A stretch of DNA of 57,046 nt from Bacteroidales bacterium (GTDB lineage: Bacteria; Bacteroidota; Bacteroidia; Bacteroidales; VadinHA17). Numbering within the stretch: position 1 is the stretch's first letter; every line of letters begins with the position of its first letter. Where the stretch lies: the NCBI GenBank assembly GCA_003141415.1, contig PLLX01000059.1:4069-61114 (forward strand). Direction: 5' to 3'. Positions 1 through 8,036 of this stretch are shown one piece after another. Position numbers and translations under genes: made by a program. The notes under the pieces were generated by a model. It had not been told where the DNA came from, searched no databases, and worked only from the letters and a program-made list of their open reading frames with translations.

Positions 1-158
1 AAATCGAGTTCGATTGTAGCGGGGTTAGTGAGAGGATTGTAAGATCCTATCTTTTCAATATATCTGCCATCCCGTGGCGATCTGCTATCTGCAACCACAA
101 TGTGGTAGAAGGCCAGCTTCTTGCGGCCTTTCCTAGCTAATCTGATTTTAACTGCCAT
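1..158 (-). CDS. rpsP: 30S ribosomal protein S16 (5' part only)
   Basis: The reverse complement reads ATG at 158 and translates as [20 protein letters not shown], followed by a [15 protein letters not shown] segment, which is the conserved N-terminus of ribosomal protein S16. About 52 codons are present; the rest lies beyond the left edge of the window, so the gene is cut by the window and not broken. S16 is a small-subunit assembly protein. The gene diverges from dnaE and has a good Bacteroidota -7 box about 45 bp upstream of its start. It is absent from the ORF track because it runs off the edge. Identification is secure from the sequence of this highly conserved family. Confidence 0.95.
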   Translation of the reverse strand, partial: MAVKIRLARKGRKKLAFYHIVVADSRSPRDGRYIEKIGSYNPLTNPATIELD

Positions 159-203
159 TAATTCTTACGCTTTTTTATTTAACCGTTTTAAAAATTGTGG
201 CTG

Positions 204-211
204 CAAAGATA
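204..211 (-). promoter_or_regulatory. -7 promoter box for rpsP
   Basis: On the minus strand this reads TATCTTTG, a perfect match to the Bacteroidota -7 consensus TAnnTTTG, followed by the CAG typical near the transcription start. It lies about 45 bp before the rpsP start codon. The -33 region is AT-rich and not distinctive. Confidence 0.6.
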
Positions 212-350
212 TAATATTAATTAATACTTAAAGGAATCCTGCACCCTAATTTATTGATTTTCTTTTACGACAGGCGCACAGTTGATCCGATCTTAATTCT
301 ATTTTACGTATTTTTGTTATCTGAATTAATTCGTTATTTAAGCTCCATAT

Positions 351-3300
351 ATGTCAGGATTCGCACATTTACACGTTCATACTCAATACTCTATACTGGA
401 TGGAGCCTCCAATATCGGCTTGCTTGTCGACAAGGTTAAGACTCTTGGGATGGAAGCTATTGCCATAACCGATCATGGAAATATGTTCGGTGTTAAAGAG
501 TTTCACAACAGCGCCACAAAAAAAGGGATAAAACCCATAATCGGTTGTGAGATTTATGTTGCGAAAAGATCTATTGAAGACGTCAGTGGAAAAGAGGACC
601 GTTCGGGCGATCATCTTATTCTCCTTGCAAAAAACCTGACCGGATATAAAAATCTTATCAAGCTGGTTTCAATTGCCTGGATCAAAGGTTTTTACTATAA
701 ACCACGGATCGACAAAGAACTATTAATTAAGTATAAGGAGGGACTTATAGCTTCTTCTGCATGCCTGGCCGGAGAGATCCAGGATGAAATACTTAATGGC
801 ACAATGGCAGGCGCTGAAGCCTCGCTAAAGAGTTATCTCGACATTTTTGGTGATGATTTTTACCTGGAGATTCAACGTCATGAGACTTATGATCCCGATG
901 CAGACAGATCTGCTTTTCCCCTTCAACAAAAAGTTATAGAAGTATTTAAAAAGCTATCAGTTAAATATAATGTCCGTCTGATAGCAACAAATGATGTCCA
1001 TTTTATAAATGCTGAGGATGCTGAAGCCCACGACAGGCTGATATGTATTAATACTGCAAAAGATATTGACGATCCGAACAGGTTAAGATATTCAAAACAG
1101 GAATACCTTAAGACTGAAGAGGATATGCGAAACATCTTTAGCGATGTTCCTGAAGCCATAGATAATGTTGCCGGACTGGTTGCTAAAATTGAAAAGTATA
1201 AACTCGACCACGAACCTATAATGCCGGAATTTGACTTGCCGGAAGGTTATACTGATAAAGACGAGTATTTGAGATTCCTTACATACAAAGGGGCAGAAAA
1301 CAGATGGGGAACATTGACAAAGGAACAGACAGAACGGCTTGATTTTGAATTGGAAATGGTTGCAAAAATGGGATTCCCCGGATACTTTCTGATTGTCCAG
1401 GATTTTCTTCGTGCTGCCAGGGAAATGGGAGTTTCTGTTGGTCCGGGAAGAGGATCAGCTGCAGGATCTGCTGTTGCATATTGCCTGAGAATTACGGATA
1501 TAGATCCAATAAAGTATGGACTTCTATTTGAACGTTTTCTGAATCTCGATCGTATTTCCATGCCTGATATAGATATTGATTTCGATGAAGACGGAAGAGA
1601 GGCAGTACTGAAATATGTAGTTGAAAAATACGGGCACGATAAGGTTGCTCATATAATAACTTTCGGATCGATGGCAGCAAAAATGGCTATCCGTGATGTT
1701 GCACGGGTCCAAAAATTGCCACTGCAGGATGCGGACAGGCTTGCCAAGCTTATTCCCGAAAGACCCGGAATCACACTTAAAGCAGCATATGCGGAAGTTC
1801 CAGAACTGGCCCGTGAGAGAGAATCTTCCAACAAACTGATAGCGCAGACCCTGAAATATGCTGAGGTCCTTGAAGGTTCGGTAAGGCAAACAGGGGTACA
1901 TGCCTGCGGTATAATAATCGGGAAAGATTCTCTAGATAATTATATCCCGCTCTGCACTGCAAAAGATACCGATCTCTATGCAACCCAGTATGATGGAAGC
2001 CATGTCGAGTCGGTTGGCCTCCTGAAAATGGATTTTCTTGGTTTAAAAACACTCTCAATTATTAAAGATGCAATAGACAATATAAAAAATTCAAAAGGGA
2101 TAGATATAGACGTTGATACAATGCCTCTTGATGACAAAAAAACATTCGAACTCTTCAGCAACGGTGAGACTACCGGAATATTCCAGTTTGAATCAACCGG
2201 TATGAAAAGATACCTGAGAGATCTGGGTCCCAACCGACTTGAGGATTTAATAGCCATGAATGCTCTATACCGTCCAGGACCAATGGAATATATTCCAAAA
2301 TTTATCCGACGGAAACATGGTACGGAGAACATCGACTACCCTATTCCTGTAATGGAAAAATATCTCGAAGATACTTATGGAATTACCGTTTACCAGGAAC
2401 AGGTGATGTTACTTTCACAGGAACTGGCAGGTTTTACCAAAGGGGAAGCCGATTCCCTTAGAAAAGCCATGGGGAAAAAGAAACGTTCCATTATGGATGA
2501 AATGAAGCTGAAGTTTCAGGAGGGATGTTCAAAGAAGGGTTATGATCTGGAAATTGTAAATAAGATATGGTCCGACTGGGAAGCCTTTGCCCAATATGCT
2601 TTTAATAAATCTCACTCAACCTGTTATGCCCTTGTTGCTTTCCAGACAGGTTATCTGAAAGCCAATTATCCGGCAGAATATATGGCTGCTGTACTAAGCC
2701 GTAACATTAGTGATATCAAAAAGATCACAACTTTCATGGATGAAACCAGGAGGATGGGGATGGAGGTACTAGGGCCGGATGTAAATGAGAGTAATGTGAA
2801 ATTCACTGTGAATAAGGATGGAAATATAAGATTTGGACTGGGGGCAATAAAAGGAGTCGGGGAAAGTGCGGTATTGCAGCTAATTGAGGAGAGGGAGAAG
2901 AATGGCCTTTATAAGGATATTTATGATCTGGTTGAAAGAGTAAACCTTAATTCACTTAACAAGAAAAACCTTGAAGCTATGGCAGTTGCAGGTGCTCTCG
3001 ATTGTTTTGCGAAAATAACCAGAGCACAGTATTTTTCTCTCGATACAAAAGGATCAAGTTTCATAGAAAGTCTTATAAGATACGGGAACAATTCAAAGAC
3101 AGTAAAGACTTCAAATCAGCAGTCACTTTTCGGAGAAACCGGAGGGTTTGATATGATAAAACCAGAACCTGCCTTTTGCCCCGACTGGCCTAAGCTGGAA
3201 AAACTTAACAGGGAAAAAGAGGTAATCGGAATCTATCTCTCCTCCCATCCTCTCGATGATTTCAAACTGGAAATTAATACTTTTACTACCGCAACACTTG

Positions 3301-3836
3301 CTGATCTGCAGAACCTTCGCGAATATCTCGACCGTGATGTGATTGTAGCAGGAATGGTAACGGACATAAAAACAGGTATCGGAAAAAATGGCAAACCTTA
3401 TGGTTCCTTTACATTGCAGGATTATTCTGATTCCTTCCGGTTCATGCTATTTGACAAAGACTATATTGAAAACAGTAAGTTTTTTATTGTTGGCTACTAT
3501 CTTCTGGTAAAAGGAAGAGTACAGAAAAGGAAATATAAAGAAGATGAAATTGAATTCAGGATTAAGACAATTAATCTGTTATCAAGTGTCAAGGATGAAC
3601 TTATCAAATCAGTTACTTTGAAAATCGACCCTGAGAATATCGATAATGAAATGATTAAGGATCTGAAAAACCTGATAATTGAACATAAAGGCGAAACCGA
3701 GCTTAAATTTCTTTTCCTAGATCCTGATGACAAAATATCGCTGCCTATGTTTTCAAGAACTTTCCGGATCAGGCTGAATAACGAGCTACTCACTTATCTT
3801 GAAGACCATCCTGGAATAGATTTCAAAGTTAATTAG
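351..3836 (+). CDS. dnaE: DNA polymerase III alpha subunit (replicative polymerase)
   Basis: The 1161-aa product matches the length of DnaE (E. coli 1160). It begins with a PHP domain (HLHVHTQYSILDGA at residues 6-19, ITDHGN near 40), followed by the C-family polymerase core. The catalytic aspartates are visible in PDIDIDFD (D406, D408) and in LLKMDFLGL (D561). GPGRGSAAGS, NALYRPGPMEY and FNKSHS are other family signatures. A helix-hairpin-helix region and an OB-fold (about residues 995-1070, starting near VIVAGMVTDI) follow. Unlike E. coli DnaE, where the first PHP His is Arg, the HxH metal motif is intact, so the PHP domain may still bind metal. The start is chosen because the family begins right before the HLHxH motif. 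Confidence 0.97.
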   Translation: MSGFAHLHVHTQYSILDGASNIGLLVDKVKTLGMEAIAITDHGNMFGVKEFHNSATKKGIKPIIGCEIYVAKRSIEDVSGKEDRSGDHLILLAKNLTGYKNLIKLVSIAWIKGFYYKPRIDKELLIKYKEGLIASSACLAGEIQDEILNGTMAGAEASLKSYLDIFGDDFYLEIQRHETYDPDADRSAFPLQQKVIEVFKKLSVKYNVRLIATNDVHFINAEDAEAHDRLICINTAKDIDDPNRLRYSKQEYLKTEEDMRNIFSDVPEAIDNVAGLVAKIEKYKLDHEPIMPEFDLPEGYTDKDEYLRFLTYKGAENRWGTLTKEQTERLDFELEMVAKMGFPGYFLIVQDFLRAAREMGVSVGPGRGSAAGSAVAYCLRITDIDPIKYGLLFERFLNLDRISMPDIDIDFDEDGREAVLKYVVEKYGHDKVAHIITFGSMAAKMAIRDVARVQKLPLQDADRLAKLIPERPGITLKAAYAEVPELARERESSNKLIAQTLKYAEVLEGSVRQTGVHACGIIIGKDSLDNYIPLCTAKDTDLYATQYDGSHVESVGLLKMDFLGLKTLSIIKDAIDNIKNSKGIDIDVDTMPLDDKKTFELFSNGETTGIFQFESTGMKRYLRDLGPNRLEDLIAMNALYRPGPMEYIPKFIRRKHGTENIDYPIPVMEKYLEDTYGITVYQEQVMLLSQELAGFTKGEADSLRKAMGKKKRSIMDEMKLKFQEGCSKKGYDLEIVNKIWSDWEAFAQYAFNKSHSTCYALVAFQTGYLKANYPAEYMAAVLSRNISDIKKITTFMDETRRMGMEVLGPDVNESNVKFTVNKDGNIRFGLGAIKGVGESAVLQLIEEREKNGLYKDIYDLVERVNLNSLNKKNLEAMAVAGALDCFAKITRAQYFSLDTKGSSFIESLIRYGNNSKTVKTSNQQSLFGETGGFDMIKPEPAFCPDWPKLEKLNREKEVIGIYLSSHPLDDFKLEINTFTTATLADLQNLREYLDRDVIVAGMVTDIKTGIGKNGKPYGSFTLQDYSDSFRFMLFDKDYIENSKFFIVGYYLLVKGRVQKRKYKEDEIEFRIKTINLLSSVKDELIKSVTLKIDPENIDNEMIKDLKNLIIEHKGETELKFLFLDPDDKISLPMFSRTFRIRLNNELLTYLEDHPGIDFKVN

Positions 3837-3837
3837 C

Positions 3838-3845
3838 TATCTTTG
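3838..3845 (+). promoter_or_regulatory. -7 promoter box for trxA
   Basis: TATCTTTG followed by CAACGG lies immediately after the dnaE stop codon and about 40 bp before trxA. It matches the TAnnTTTG consensus exactly, so trxA is probably transcribed from its own promoter. Confidence 0.55.
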
Positions 3846-3884
3846 CAACGGGAATTTATTATTATTTTTAAATTATAAACTATT

Positions 3885-4202
3885 ATGGCAATAGAGGTAA
3901 ATGATATGAACTTCGATGATCTGGTTATTAAATCTGATAAGCCTGTAGTGGTAGATTTTTGGGCTGAATGGTGCGGACCTTGCAGGATGGTTGCTCCGAT
4001 CATGGAAGAGATTTCACATGAATATGAAGGGAAAGTCCTTGTAGTAAAATGCGATGTAGACAGCAGCCCTGCCGTTTCTGCAAAGTATAGTATCAGAAAT
4101 ATTCCTACAATACTTTTCTTCAAGGATGGAAAAATAGCTGACAAACAGGTAGGGGCGGTTCCAAAGAATAACTTTGTTGTAAAACTTAACGCTCTGATTT
4201 AG
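3885..4202 (+). CDS. trxA: thioredoxin
   Basis: This 105-aa cytosolic protein has the classic thioredoxin fold and size. The active site WCGPC is at residues 29-33 within [13 protein letters not shown], and the cis-proline region reads [10 protein letters not shown]. It reduces protein disulfides, using electrons from thioredoxin reductase. There is no signal peptide, unlike the lipoprotein thioredoxin-like protein at 13,970. It lies just downstream of dnaE with its own promoter box. Confidence 0.95.
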   Translation: MAIEVNDMNFDDLVIKSDKPVVVDFWAEWCGPCRMVAPIMEEISHEYEGKVLVVKCDVDSSPAVSAKYSIRNIPTILFFKDGKIADKQVGAVPKNNFVVKLNALI

Positions 4203-4264
4203 AAAGTAATGTTACTCTATCTGGCCGTTCGGTCAATCTATAGTGGCCTTCTTAATAATCTTCT

Positions 4265-4840
4265 ATGAAAGTTTGTGTATTTGCATCATCGAGTGGTCGC
4301 ATTGACAAAGAATATGGAGCAGCTGCTACAAGCCTTGGAACACACCTTGCAAGAGCTAATATGGATGTTGTTTATGGAGGCGGTGGCATAGGACTTATGG
4401 GCAAACTTGCTGATGCAGTTATTGAAAACGGAGGCACGATAACCGGAGTAATTCCATCATTCATGAAAGATGAAGGATGGAATCATTCTTCAGTAAATGA
4501 AATGATTATCACCTTGGATATGGGAGAAAGAAAAAAGCGAATGTTTGAAATGGCCAATGCTGTAGTCGCATTACCGGGAGGAATTGGCACACTTGAAGAA
4601 TTGACTGAAGCGATGACATTAAAGCAGCTTGGATTATATAGAGGGCCGATCATAATACTGAATACACTGAACTTTTATAAATCCTTTATTGATTTTCTCG
4701 AACATATGGTTTCGGGTCATTTTCTCAGATCTGAACATAAAGGGATGTGGGAAATTGCCGGCACAGTTGAGGAAGTCATGCAACTTCTGAGGGAACAAGA
4801 GGTCTGGCACCGCGATCCGCGTAGTATAGCAAGAATCTAA
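4265..4840 (+). CDS. LOG family protein (TIGR00730-type, possible cytokinin riboside monophosphate phosphoribohydrolase)
   Basis: The 191-aa product has the Rossmann-like LOG fold. VYGGGGIGLMG near residues 39-49 and the signature PGGIGTLEE near residue 103, preceded by the RKKRMFEMANA segment, match the PGGxGTxxE family motif. Proteins of this family cleave N6-substituted AMP or AMP at the ribosyl bond (PpnN and LOG activities); which substrate applies here cannot be read from sequence. Its stop overlaps the stop of the convergent propeller-SpoIIE gene by 4 nt. Confidence 0.9.
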   Translation: MKVCVFASSSGRIDKEYGAAATSLGTHLARANMDVVYGGGGIGLMGKLADAVIENGGTITGVIPSFMKDEGWNHSSVNEMIITLDMGERKKRMFEMANAVVALPGGIGTLEELTEAMTLKQLGLYRGPIIILNTLNFYKSFIDFLEHMVSGHFLRSEHKGMWEIAGTVEEVMQLLREQEVWHRDPRSIARI

Positions 4841-7800
4841 TTCTCAGGGATTTTTGTTCCAATAAACAGTATATCATCTACCTGGCCAAGGTCACCTTTC
4901 CACGCCAATATCTCTTTTTCCAGTCTGTCTTTCTGCTCATTCACAGGAAGATTATATATTCCGGAAAGCAGTTTTTTAACATTCCCCGATTTATATTTCT
5001 TAACATCAGGTGATCCAAACTGATCAGCATAACCGTCGGAACACATATATATCATATCACCCGGCCGAATATCGACAGGTTGATTGGTAAAATTTTTCTT
5101 CTCGTCCATAGTTGTCATTCCTATAGGGAACCTGTCGCCCTTGTAAACAAATACTTCTCCTTTTCTTACAACATATAGAGGATTATAAGCTCCTGCGAAT
5201 TCAAGTGTAAAGTTCTTCTTATTAAAGGCTATCAGGGCAAGATCCATTCCGTCATTTATGGCTTTTTCGTGCCGTTGCATAAGAGCCTTCATTACCTCAT
5301 TATTGAGCTGATCAACAATAGCAGAAGGACGTGTATAGCCATACTCCCTTACAACTTTATTCAGAGAGTTATGACCAATAATAGACATAAAAGCTCCCGG
5401 AACACCATGACCGGTACAGTCAACTACGGCTATAAACTGCCAGTCGCCATTGTCATACATCCAGTAAAAGTCACCGCTCACAATGTCTTTAGGCATAAAC
5501 AGAACAAAAGTTTCCTTGAATGTATCTTCCTTTGGAAGCATTGCCCGCTGTATACGCTCAGCATATCTAATACTTGCAGTAATATCTTTGTTTTTCTCTT
5601 CGATTTCCATGCTTTTCTGAACTACCTCTGCTGTTCTCTCTTCAACCTTTTCCTCGAGAATTACCTTCTCTTTTATCAGGTTTTGTTCCCTGATTTTAAT
5701 ATAGATTACAACGATAACAACAATTAATACAAATGATGTAAGGATAAACCACCAGGTAAGATAAAAGGGTGGTTTTATTAGAAAATGAAAAGAAACAGGC
5801 TTACTGTTCCAGATTCCCTGACTATTGCTGGCTATCACATTGAATGTATATTTTCCCGGAGGCAAAGCTGAATAAATTGCCCTGGTCTGGTCAGTGACGG
5901 GCCGCCATCCTTCCTCTGCTCCTTCAAGCTTCACCTTATATCTTACAACATCAGGATTTGTGAGGCAAATGCTGTAATAGTCGAACAAAACAGATCTCTC
6001 AGTATAATATAAATTCATGCCAGGGGTCATTTCACGGGGTTCATAATTTACCCGCATGTTCATAATATGTGTGAGAGGTTCAAGACTGCGGGTCGGTATT
6101 TCAGAAGGATTTAAATGTGTGGCGCCATTGGCGGTACCAAACCATAAATCACCATAAGGGCTTTTAAACACTGCATTAGGTTTAGCCTCAATTCCTGTAA
6201 ATCCGTTTCTTTCAGTATAAGAGAATATCCTTTTACTTTCAGGAAAATACCTGTTTAATCCGACATTAGTACCTATATAAATACTACCATCATCCCCCGT
6301 CGCCAGAAGATTAATATTGTTTGAGAGAAGCCCGTCATCCTGAGTCAGGGTGGATATTATTGAATCATTTTTAAACGCCAGTAAACCCTGGCCCGTGCCA
6401 ATCCATAAAACGCCTTTTCTGTCCATAACCATTGTCTTTGGGATTATCCCCGGAAGAACAGAAACTGGTTTAAAATCTTTTTTAGCTGAATTATATCTGA
6501 TCAGACCCGGTTTTTTGCCCCGGGGTTCGGTACCAATCCACATATCGCCGTTTGGATCGCAATAAAGGGCTGTAATTCCGAATATTGTTAAACTATCCAT
6601 GAGTGTGTACCTCTGGAAATTTTGCTGATTAATAGTGCCTACAGCAACTCCCTCATTAGTACCTATCCAGAGATTATTCTGGCTGTCAATCTCCAGTGCC
6701 TTTACCTGTCCATCGCTATGTAGAATTGAGTTGATATATGGCTGAGCTTCAAATTTAGAAGTCTTCATGTTGTAAAGCATCACTCCGCCGTCGTTTGTTC
6801 CGATCCATAAATTTCCATCCCTGTCCTGCCTGAAAAACCTTATATCTTCTGAAAGGAAGTTATTCTTCTTATTATAAAATACAGTTTTTTTTTGCGAACC
6901 CGGATAATAACGGGAAATACCAGCATTTGTCCCGAACCATATTGCTCCGGTTAAATCCTTATATATTGCATTGACGTTTGGATCGGGAAGAATATCTTTT
7001 TCGTTGATTGTTTCAAAAGCATCACCTTTGAATATAGTTAGTCCGTTGTCCTGATCAGCAATAAGAATATTACCTTCAACATCTTCAATGATATCGTATA
7101 TTTTTGAAGCTTTCAGACCATTCTCGGTGTTAAACTTCCTTATATTGCCCGCTTCAAAAACAACAACCCCGCCCCCGAAGGTTCCAACCCAAACACGGCC
7201 TTTCCTGTCCTCGGTTAAGCAGGACACCCAGTTACTTGAGATGCCAGCTTTTGGCAGATCAATTACTTCCATCCTGCTCTCTGACATTACGTATTTATAT
7301 ATACCGCCATTGTAGGTTCCGAACCATATATTACCTTTTCTGTCCTCAAGCAGACAAGTGGTATTAAAATAGGTCGTCATATGAGGCATCCGGTAATTTT
7401 CAAATTTTTTCTCACCGGCATTATACTTTCTTAACCCCACATCAGTTATACATATAAATGACCCATCCCTGTTTAAATTCGACCCGTAAACCTGGTCACT
7501 AAGGCCTTCCTTACCCCTGAACTGCTTAGCTTTAATATGTTTAATATCGCTTAAGGGATAATCAGTCTGAATTGCCCCATCGGTATTTGAAGTAAACCAG
7601 ATTTTATTTTTGACCTGAACAATGCTGGTTATGTCGCCCGTGATCTTTAATGAGTCAAAAGCTACCTGTTCAAATATCTGACCGTTGTAACGGGATATTC
7701 CGCCTCCATTCATATGACCAAACCAGATATATCCCAATGAATCCTTAAACATAGATTTTACGCCGCCCGAGGCAAGATTGTCGCGTGATGTAAAATTTTC

Positions 7801-8028
7801 AAACTTCTTCCCGTCAAAACGTGAAAGCCCATTAGCTGTTCCAAGCCAGATAAAGTCCTTAGAATCTTGTAGAAGCTTATAAACTTTCTGCTCACGGAGC
7901 CCCTGTTTAATGCTATAGTTATCAAAAAAATAGTTCTGGGCTGATACATTATAAACTGTGACAGGCAAAAGAACCATAAGCCAGACAAAAAATTTCGCCT
8001 GGCGATTAATAATGTTTATGGTTGACAT
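4837..8028 (-). CDS. two-component-regulator propeller / Y_Y_Y sensor with cytoplasmic SpoIIE-type PP2C phosphatase
   Basis: The 1063-aa membrane sensor begins with a signal peptide or anchor (FFVWLMVLLPVTVYNVSA). It continues with many regulator-propeller repeats of the type WIGTNDGGVMLYN (about residues 40-640), a Y_Y_Y domain (about 660-755, ending near GKYTFNVIASNS), one membrane helix (about 757-780), a coiled-coil linker and a SpoIIE/PP2C domain (about 823-1060). The phosphatase metal motifs are SGDFYW, VVDCTGHG, CSDGYADQ and QVDDILF. The family reads a periplasmic signal and dephosphorylates a serine/threonine-phosphorylated partner. It is the second gene of an apparent operon, starting 8 bp after the caspase-like gene. 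No partner antagonist or kinase is adjacent; a SiaC-like candidate lies far away at 32,550. Confidence 0.9.
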   Translation of the reverse strand: MSTINIINRQAKFFVWLMVLLPVTVYNVSAQNYFFDNYSIKQGLREQKVYKLLQDSKDFIWLGTANGLSRFDGKKFENFTSRDNLASGGVKSMFKDSLGYIWFGHMNGGGISRYNGQIFEQVAFDSLKITGDITSIVQVKNKIWFTSNTDGAIQTDYPLSDIKHIKAKQFRGKEGLSDQVYGSNLNRDGSFICITDVGLRKYNAGEKKFENYRMPHMTTYFNTTCLLEDRKGNIWFGTYNGGIYKYVMSESRMEVIDLPKAGISSNWVSCLTEDRKGRVWVGTFGGGVVVFEAGNIRKFNTENGLKASKIYDIIEDVEGNILIADQDNGLTIFKGDAFETINEKDILPDPNVNAIYKDLTGAIWFGTNAGISRYYPGSQKKTVFYNKKNNFLSEDIRFFRQDRDGNLWIGTNDGGVMLYNMKTSKFEAQPYINSILHSDGQVKALEIDSQNNLWIGTNEGVAVGTINQQNFQRYTLMDSLTIFGITALYCDPNGDMWIGTEPRGKKPGLIRYNSAKKDFKPVSVLPGIIPKTMVMDRKGVLWIGTGQGLLAFKNDSIISTLTQDDGLLSNNINLLATGDDGSIYIGTNVGLNRYFPESKRIFSYTERNGFTGIEAKPNAVFKSPYGDLWFGTANGATHLNPSEIPTRSLEPLTHIMNMRVNYEPREMTPGMNLYYTERSVLFDYYSICLTNPDVVRYKVKLEGAEEGWRPVTDQTRAIYSALPPGKYTFNVIASNSQGIWNSKPVSFHFLIKPPFYLTWWFILTSFVLIVVIVVIYIKIREQNLIKEKVILEEKVEERTAEVVQKSMEIEEKNKDITASIRYAERIQRAMLPKEDTFKETFVLFMPKDIVSGDFYWMYDNGDWQFIAVVDCTGHGVPGAFMSIIGHNSLNKVVREYGYTRPSAIVDQLNNEVMKALMQRHEKAINDGMDLALIAFNKKNFTLEFAGAYNPLYVVRKGEVFVYKGDRFPIGMTTMDEKKNFTNQPVDIRPGDMIYMCSDGYADQFGSPDVKKYKSGNVKKLLSGIYNLPVNEQKDRLEKEILAWKGDLGQVDDILFIGTKIPEN

Positions 8029-8036
8029 ATGGGACC

